Shown here piece after piece: positions 59,792 to 64,000 of a stretch of DNA of 64,000 nucleotides. Origin of the DNA: Anaerolineae bacterium. GTDB taxonomy: Bacteria > Chloroflexota > Anaerolineae > Promineifilales > Promineifilaceae. Location of the stretch: the NCBI GenBank assembly GCA_023382655.1, contig JAHDWK010000003.1, forward strand, positions 186,001-250,000. The letters are read 5' to 3'. A program made the translations under genes and the position numbers. Position 1 is the stretch's first letter; each line of letters opens with the position of its first letter. The notes beneath the pieces are model-generated. The model did no database searches. It had not been told where the DNA came from and saw only the letters and a list, made by a program, of their open reading frames with translations.

Positions 59792-60068
59792 AGCCCATGC
59801 TCCTGGCTGCTTTCTGTCGAGTTGCCAGTTGTTGCATCCAATATGATTTGTTTTGCGTGGTGAGAAACATGTCTTTTTCTCCGGCCAGTTGCTGTGCCAG
59901 GGAACATAGTTGAAAGAATTGAATTAAACCAGCTTCAACTGACAAACCGGGTAATTCAATCATTTGCTCTTTATTTTCCCACGCATTGAAACGGCGATAT
60001 CCGGCCAACAGTTCAGCCGGAGACAACGTTTTCATATCTGACTCAAATGGAGACATAATTTTTGCCAT
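59757..60068 (-). CDS. Small protein, putative partner of the nucleotidyltransferase
   Basis: A 103-residue soluble protein starting at 60068. It is mostly helical (SPAELLAGYRRFNAWENKEQ; GLIQFFQLCSLAQQLAGEKD) and ends in a basic Ser/Arg tail (ARSTTSPSRS). I recognise no family. It overlaps the nucleotidyltransferase gene by 35 bp, so the two are translationally linked, a common toxin-antitoxin or accessory arrangement. An exact TATAAT ends eight bases before the ATG, suggesting a leaderless transcript. A longer frame to 60140 overlaps the carotenoid gene's end and is less likely. Confidence 0.6.
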   Translation of the reverse strand: MAKIMSPFESDMKTLSPAELLAGYRRFNAWENKEQMIELPGLSVEAGLIQFFQLCSLAQQLAGEKDMFLTTQNKSYWMQQLATRQKAARSMGYARSTTSPSRS

Positions 60069-60075
60069 GCTCGCT

Positions 60076-60081
60076 ATTATA
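60076..60081 (-). promoter_or_regulatory. Candidate -10 box (TATAAT), possible leaderless start
   Basis: On the minus strand an exact TATAAT ends seven bases before the ATG at 60068, placing the expected transcription start on or next to the start codon. No good TTGACA is seen 17 bp further up, so support is partial. Confidence 0.35.
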
Positions 60082-60087
60082 CATCGC

Positions 60088-60966
60088 TCACCGATTAAAT
60101 ACGCGACTTGAATAAGGCAGGGCAAACAGCCATAGACCAATCACGGCCGTAACCAGCGTATTGACCACCAGCGCGGCGGATGGGTTAGTCACGGCCGTAA
60201 ACACCATCAGCGTCAGGTAACCAAAAAAGAAAAGTGGCAGCGCCAGCAGCAACCAATCCACCGGATTATTCCGCACAAACGTGCGGTAATACGGGGCCAC
60301 CAGTGCTGCTGCCACCACCATCCAGGCTAACACCATCACCGCCTGCCAGCCTTCGCGCAGCACCGGCGTCACCGTCAGCCGTTCAAACACCCCCAGCGCC
60401 ACAAACAAGATGAGCAGCGAAAGAACCATTACCCCCGCCAAAATCAGCAGTTGGAACAAAATACCCTGTGTCGGCGCGTGAAAACGGCGGCTGGCGGCTC
60501 GCCATACATACGAAAGCGCCGTAATCACCACCAGCCAGCCAAAAAAGTTGCCAAACGGAATGCCCAACCAGGGGCCGGGCGGCGTCCAGTCCCAATAACC
60601 CAATTGCGCCGCAATCGGGTCCATGCACAGGTCAATGCTGATTGCCAACAGCCCATCCAGCCACGGCCGTCGCGCCCAGGGCAGTCCCAATTTATCACCC
60701 GTTTGTATAGCCACATAAAAAATCATGCCCCAACTCACCGCCACCGGCAGCGGCACACCCCCCGGCAGCATGATGTGAAACTGGCCGTACACATAGGCAT
60801 GGTAATCACGGATGTCCATGTATTCCAGCAGATAGCCGTACAACATCGCCATGATCAGGGTCAGCAGCATATACCGCCCCTGCTTACCGGCCTGCCACAA
60901 GAGCAGCACCACCAATACATACGCGCCAAGCTCAATGCCTGTGAAATACCAGGGAATCGTCGCCAT
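60088..60966 (-). CDS. DUF422 carotenoid biosynthesis membrane protein (CruF-like)
   Basis: A 292-residue integral membrane protein with about eight helices and the DUF422 signature DLCMDPIAAQLGYWDWTPPG, followed by WLGIPFGNFFGWLVV. The block 'DP.a...gyW.W...g..yGiP..NfxGW' defines the family of carotenoid 1,2-hydratases such as CruF. It is expected to act on lycopene- or gamma-carotene-type chains in the membrane. AGGAGG precedes the ATG at 60966. No other carotenoid genes are in view, although a geranylgeranyl-reductase-like flavoprotein lies at 36.2 kb. The assignment to carotenoids rather than other isoprenoids is inferred from the family. Confidence 0.82.
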   Translation of the reverse strand: MATIPWYFTGIELGAYVLVVLLLWQAGKQGRYMLLTLIMAMLYGYLLEYMDIRDYHAYVYGQFHIMLPGGVPLPVAVSWGMIFYVAIQTGDKLGLPWARRPWLDGLLAISIDLCMDPIAAQLGYWDWTPPGPWLGIPFGNFFGWLVVITALSYVWRAASRRFHAPTQGILFQLLILAGVMVLSLLILFVALGVFERLTVTPVLREGWQAVMVLAWMVVAAALVAPYYRTFVRNNPVDWLLLALPLFFFGYLTLMVFTAVTNPSAALVVNTLVTAVIGLWLFALPYSSRVFNR

Positions 60967-60987
60967 TTTTCCTCCTGAACAAAGTTT

Positions 60988-61034
60988 GTAGTAGGCGATT
61001 TATCGCCTTATGAAGGCGATAAATCGCCTACTAC
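60988..61034. repeat. Perfect 22-bp inverted repeat at the cyclase-AAA gene's 3' end
   Basis: GTAGTAGGCGATTTATCGCC plus TT (60988-61009) is exactly inverted at 61013-61034, with a 3-nt loop. It contains the stop and encodes the last residues (GDLSPS) of the minus-strand gene ending at 61008. A strong hairpin and probable transcription end, without T-run. Confidence 0.75.
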
Positions 61035-64000
61035 GAACGCTAAATCATACCGGCAGCCCAGTGCGGTGAAAATGTGGGCGGCTTGGGCTAATGTGGCGGC
61101 GCGTTCGGGATGCTCTGGGGGCAGGTGACGGCCGTACTCACTCAACAGCAATCCCTGTGGATAAGGCATTCCCTGGGCCGCCGCTACCTCAATCCCTTTG
61201 CGCCATGTTTTGTACGCCCTATCCGGTTTGCCTGCCAGCCACGCCGCCAGCCCCAGGCACAAATGCAAATACGGTCGGGCAATGGGGAACGAGCGGGCAT
61301 AGGCTCTTAGTCCTTTCACCGTCTGCGCCGCCTGCGCGGGCAGTTCCGGCGCATCATAGCCCGCCTCTTGCAGCCGCAACAGCACCTCTGGCACGCCACA
61401 GTGTCCCGGCTGCGAAATAAAGGCGATGGGTAAGGTGTTGGCGATCATGCTGGCCCCTTTCACGGCCGTTTCATACGCCAATCGTCGCTCCTCCAGCCGC
61501 CAATACACTAATGCCAGCGAGCCATACACGCTGATCTCCACCAGATCATTGGGATATTCCTGCAACAGATCGAGCGTTTCCAGCCCTACCCGCAGCGCCT
61601 CATCCAACTCGCCCAGCGCCAGCGAATTTTCCAATAGCTGCTTCAAATGCCAGGTGTCGTGTAGCCGGTTGCCACTGCGCTGTGAATAAGCCAATCCCTG
61701 CCGGGCAAACTCATTTGATTCCTGAAAACGGCCGGTAAAACGAGCCACTGCTCCTTCCAGACCGGCATTGGTTGCCCCTAATTGCGCATCGTTCAACTGT
61801 TCACAAATCGCCCGAATTTCCACTCCCAACTGGCGCGCCTTATCCCACTGGCAGTAGCCCATGTACTGCGTGGCCGCCCGCAGCATCGTCAGTCCGCGCG
61901 TGGACAAATCCTCCATCTCGGCCGCCGCCGCCAGCGCCAATTCGCCATATTTGTCAGCCAGCCCGCCCAACGTCAGCAGTCCCATCGTCATGGAGATACT
62001 GGCATACGCCCCTAACTGTGGCGAGGGGGCCGCCAGTTCAGCCACATTCAGGCGGCAAATGGAGTAATACATGGCCGCCACCGTCTGGCTGGCGTTAAAA
62101 TGCGCCTCCGCCAGATAATCATAGGCACAGGCCGCCGTCACCAATCGCTCTGATTCCGCCGCTTTCGTGTGCAGGTAACGGCCGGGGAAAAACCGGTGCA
62201 GCGCCTGCAAGCCATATTGCCCGGCCGTGCCCAACGCCAGCCGCGCTGCTGCTTGATGCACCGGAAAACCGAGCAGGATGAGCGCCTGTTCCAGGTAAGC
62301 AATGGACAGAGTAGATCGGCCTGATTGCAGCAGCGCCTGGCCCATGTACCGGTTCCATTTGCCTTCTTGCAGCCAGGTTATCTCCTGCCGCGCCGGGGAA
62401 TCAGCCGGTAATTGTTTGAGCAGCGCCAACAAATTGCCCAAGAATTGGGCCGCTTCCCGCATCGCGCCGTTATGGAGGGCCTGCATTCCGGCTTTGTCCA
62501 GGTACTCTATGGCCTTACGCGCCGTCTGCTCATCGCTCTGGCCCAGGCTGGCCGCCAGATGCCAGTGGTAAGCCAGCAGCGGGTAGATGGAGGAGAGGTC
62601 GCCGGTAAAAGCGAGTTCGTACCATTCGGCCACGGCCCGGTGCATCTGCTGGCGCTGGGCATACAGCATCAGGTTATAGGCCACTTCGCGGGAGAGGACG
62701 TGGCGAAAGATGTAGCTGACCTCCGGTTCGGCGGTGTAGTAGGGCGTGATATTGAGGCGATCCAGGTCAGATACATAAAGTGAAACCTGTTCGCGCTCTT
62801 CAGCAAAGGGATAGATGCCGGCCAACAGTTGCAGGGCAAAAATGCGGCCAATGACGCTGGCGACTTTCACCGTGAGTTGTTGTTCGGTGGAAAGGCGGCT
62901 GATGCGGGTGGTGATGACGCCTTCGATGGTGGTGGGAAATTGGATTTTTTGCAGGTCGCCGGTGACGCGGCAACGGCCGTCCGCCACCACAATATGCCCT
63001 TCATCCCGCAGTGCATAGGCGATCTCCTCGCTGAAAAAGGGGTGTCCCTCGGCGGTGCGCTGAATAAGGTCGGCCACGCTCTGCGGCAGAGAGGCCACAC
63101 CTAACCGCTGCTGCACCAGTTCCCGCGCTGCATTGCTGCCCAACGACTCCAGGCGCAGGGTGTGAGTGGTGGGGGCGTTGAGCAGGGTACGCGCTTCGTC
63201 GGGCAGGTCTTGCTCTGCCTGGGCAGTCAACGGCCGCCCCGTCAGCAATATCAGCAACGGGTGAATTTGATTCCGCACCGCCGCCAGCAGTCGCCAGGAG
63301 GCAGAATCCAGCCATTGTCCATCCTCTACCAGCAGCACATGAGGTTGGCCCGGCGGGCCTTGCCGTTGCAACAATGTCAATAACAAATCGCGGGTGTTGT
63401 CGGCCCGGTTTTCTTGCGCCATTTGGGCGGTGACGGCCGTGTCCGGCAAATCTACGGGCAGTAGTGGATTGAGCAAAGGCAGCAGAGGCAGCAGCGCCGG
63501 GCTGCCCGCCAACCGTTCCGCCAACAATTGCTGCACGGTAGACACATCCGGCCGGCCTTCATGCTCCAATCCCAACAGATTGACAAACAACGGCCGCCAG
63601 GCATGGTAAGGTGTATGTTGCTCAATCGCCTCTGCCGCCACATACCAGACCGGAATTTCCTGCCGAATGACGCTTTGTAAGGCTGTTTCTACCAGATGAG
63701 ATTTGCCGATCCCGGCCTCCCCTTCCACCAGCGCCAGCCCATCTTCGCCTCTGCTGATGAGCGCCTCTATGTGCTGTTGCAACGCGGCCAGTTCAATGGA
63801 ACGGCCTAACAACGGCCAGTGGGCGGCTATCTCTTGCCGGTTTGCCAGACCGGGCTGAATCGTTGTCTGTGGCTGGTAGACAGTAACGGCCGTTGCTCTG
63901 CCTTTGAGCGCCAGCGGCAACATGGTTTGGTAGGTGACGCTATGGGCGGTGGCCTGGTATGTGGTTTCATCGCACAAGGCGACCACCCCCACATCCTGGC
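61008..64000 (-). CDS. Adenylate/guanylate cyclase-AAA-TPR protein, 5' end beyond the window
   Basis: A large frame still open at the window edge: at least 997 residues are visible, read leftwards. The first visible residues (VGVVALCDETTYQATAHS, then MLPLALKGRATAVTVYQP) match the end of a class III adenylate/guanylate cyclase homology domain. A regulatory ATPase domain follows at about 65-400: LLGRSIELAALQQHIEAL, Walker A LVEGEAGIGKSHLVE, and Walker B-like HVLLVEDGQWLDSASWRLL. An all-helical TPR-like region covers the rest. This domain order is common in LuxR/cyclase-type STAND proteins. Cyclase, AAA and TPR together suggest signal-controlled cAMP/cGMP production. No internal start is assigned, since the true start lies upstream. 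Confidence 0.88.
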   Translation of the reverse strand, partial: QDVGVVALCDETTYQATAHSVTYQTMLPLALKGRATAVTVYQPQTTIQPGLANRQEIAAHWPLLGRSIELAALQQHIEALISRGEDGLALVEGEAGIGKSHLVETALQSVIRQEIPVWYVAAEAIEQHTPYHAWRPLFVNLLGLEHEGRPDVSTVQQLLAERLAGSPALLPLLPLLNPLLPVDLPDTAVTAQMAQENRADNTRDLLLTLLQRQGPPGQPHVLLVEDGQWLDSASWRLLAAVRNQIHPLLILLTGRPLTAQAEQDLPDEARTLLNAPTTHTLRLESLGSNAARELVQQRLGVASLPQSVADLIQRTAEGHPFFSEEIAYALRDEGHIVVADGRCRVTGDLQKIQFPTTIEGVITTRISRLSTEQQLTVKVASVIGRIFALQLLAGIYPFAEEREQVSLYVSDLDRLNITPYYTAEPEVSYIFRHVLSREVAYNLMLYAQRQQMHRAVAEWYELAFTGDLSSIYPLLAYHWHLAASLGQSDEQTARKAIEYLDKAGMQALHNGAMREAAQFLGNLLALLKQLPADSPARQEITWLQEGKWNRYMGQALLQSGRSTLSIAYLEQALILLGFPVHQAAARLALGTAGQYGLQALHRFFPGRYLHTKAAESERLVTAACAYDYLAEAHFNASQTVAAMYYSICRLNVAELAAPSPQLGAYASISMTMGLLTLGGLADKYGELALAAAAEMEDLSTRGLTMLRAATQYMGYCQWDKARQLGVEIRAICEQLNDAQLGATNAGLEGAVARFTGRFQESNEFARQGLAYSQRSGNRLHDTWHLKQLLENSLALGELDEALRVGLETLDLLQEYPNDLVEISVYGSLALVYWRLEERRLAYETAVKGASMIANTLPIAFISQPGHCGVPEVLLRLQEAGYDAPELPAQAAQTVKGLRAYARSFPIARPYLHLCLGLAAWLAGKPDRAYKTWRKGIEVAAAQGMPYPQGLLLSEYGRHLPPEHPERAATLAQAAHIFTALGCRYDLAFVVGDLSPS

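Larger units (their letters stand above)
43..63896. repeat. Dispersed palindromic octamer ACGGCCGT (window-wide)
   Basis: The self-complementary octamer ACGGCCGT recurs throughout both strands, in genes and gaps (for example at 1943, 3671, 3964, 5319, 6908, 16683, 26343, 44421, 50089). By hand I count at least 22 copies in the first 10 kb, against an approximate random expectation of well under one. In frame it reads as Thr-Ala-Val, Asn-Gly-Arg or Arg-Pro, leaving a tripeptide imprint. See the findings for depleted genes. Confidence 0.9.

Overview
This is a bacterial chromosomal window, moderately GC-rich, with dense genes on both strands. No rRNA, tRNA, CRISPR array, transposase or phage gene was seen. 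Gene content suggests an uncultured-type Chloroflexota (Anaerolineae/Ardenticatenia-like): many secreted proteins with 'choice-of-anchor' modules, several GT-C membrane glycosyltransferases, an F420-type LLM oxidoreductase, a DUF422 carotenoid enzyme, a bacterial Elp3, PucR and multi-sensor kinases, and a class III cyclase fused to an AAA/TPR module. The phylum assignment is inference from gene content; no marker gene is present.

Layout. 1-6.5 kb: tail of a zinc-ribbon protein, a FAD monooxygenase, then secreted or anchored proteins (clan GH-A hydrolase, TolB-like propeller, peptidase MA-like protease). 6.5-12.6 kb: a family-5 solute-binding lipoprotein and a tight three-gene secreted operon (DUF5060 glycosidase-like protein, unknown protein, PQQ sugar dehydrogenase). 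12.6-20.2 kb, mostly minus strand: GT39-like membrane protein, secreted c-heme protein (divergent), rpiA, a dual cyclic-nucleotide-binding protein and a glycogen debranching enzyme. 20.4-29.1 kb, plus strand: DUF368 lipid-carrier transporter, HAD hydrolase, SEC-C protein, aroA, NUDIX, aroE, an anchor-Y/Calx-beta protein and a GH13_18 phosphorylase. 29.1-33.6 kb: three coupled GT-C membrane proteins. 33.8-39 kb: a PGRP amidase, a geranylgeranyl-reductase-like flavoprotein and hypothetical proteins. 39-52 kb: regulators (PucR, sensor kinases, OmpR-type regulators), ferritin-like, BtrH-like, YceI, SDR and nth. 52-64 kb: GNAT, DUF4062 fusion, elp3, orphan hicB, LLM oxidoreductase, hsp20, Ser/Thr kinase, EamA transporter, a nucleotidyltransferase cassette, a carotenoid gene and the cyclase-AAA-TPR gene that runs off the window.

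Three patterns cut across the genes. (1) The 8-bp palindrome ACGGCCGT is hugely over-represented (at least 22 copies in the first 10 kb by hand count), inside and between genes, leaving recurrent Thr-Ala-Val and Asn-Gly-Arg tripeptides; a few genes lack it. (2) Many intergenic gaps carry short elements built from degenerate 7-nt tandem units, often folded as inverted repeats. They supply stop codons, protein tails and a Shine-Dalgarno-like site, and have apparently entered the reading frames of aroE (about 41 residues with a heptapeptide period) and aroA. (3) Seven secreted proteins carry a short hydrophobic motif around Leu-Pro (YLPLV/YLPVI/FLPLI-like), either at the extreme C-terminus or just after the signal peptide.
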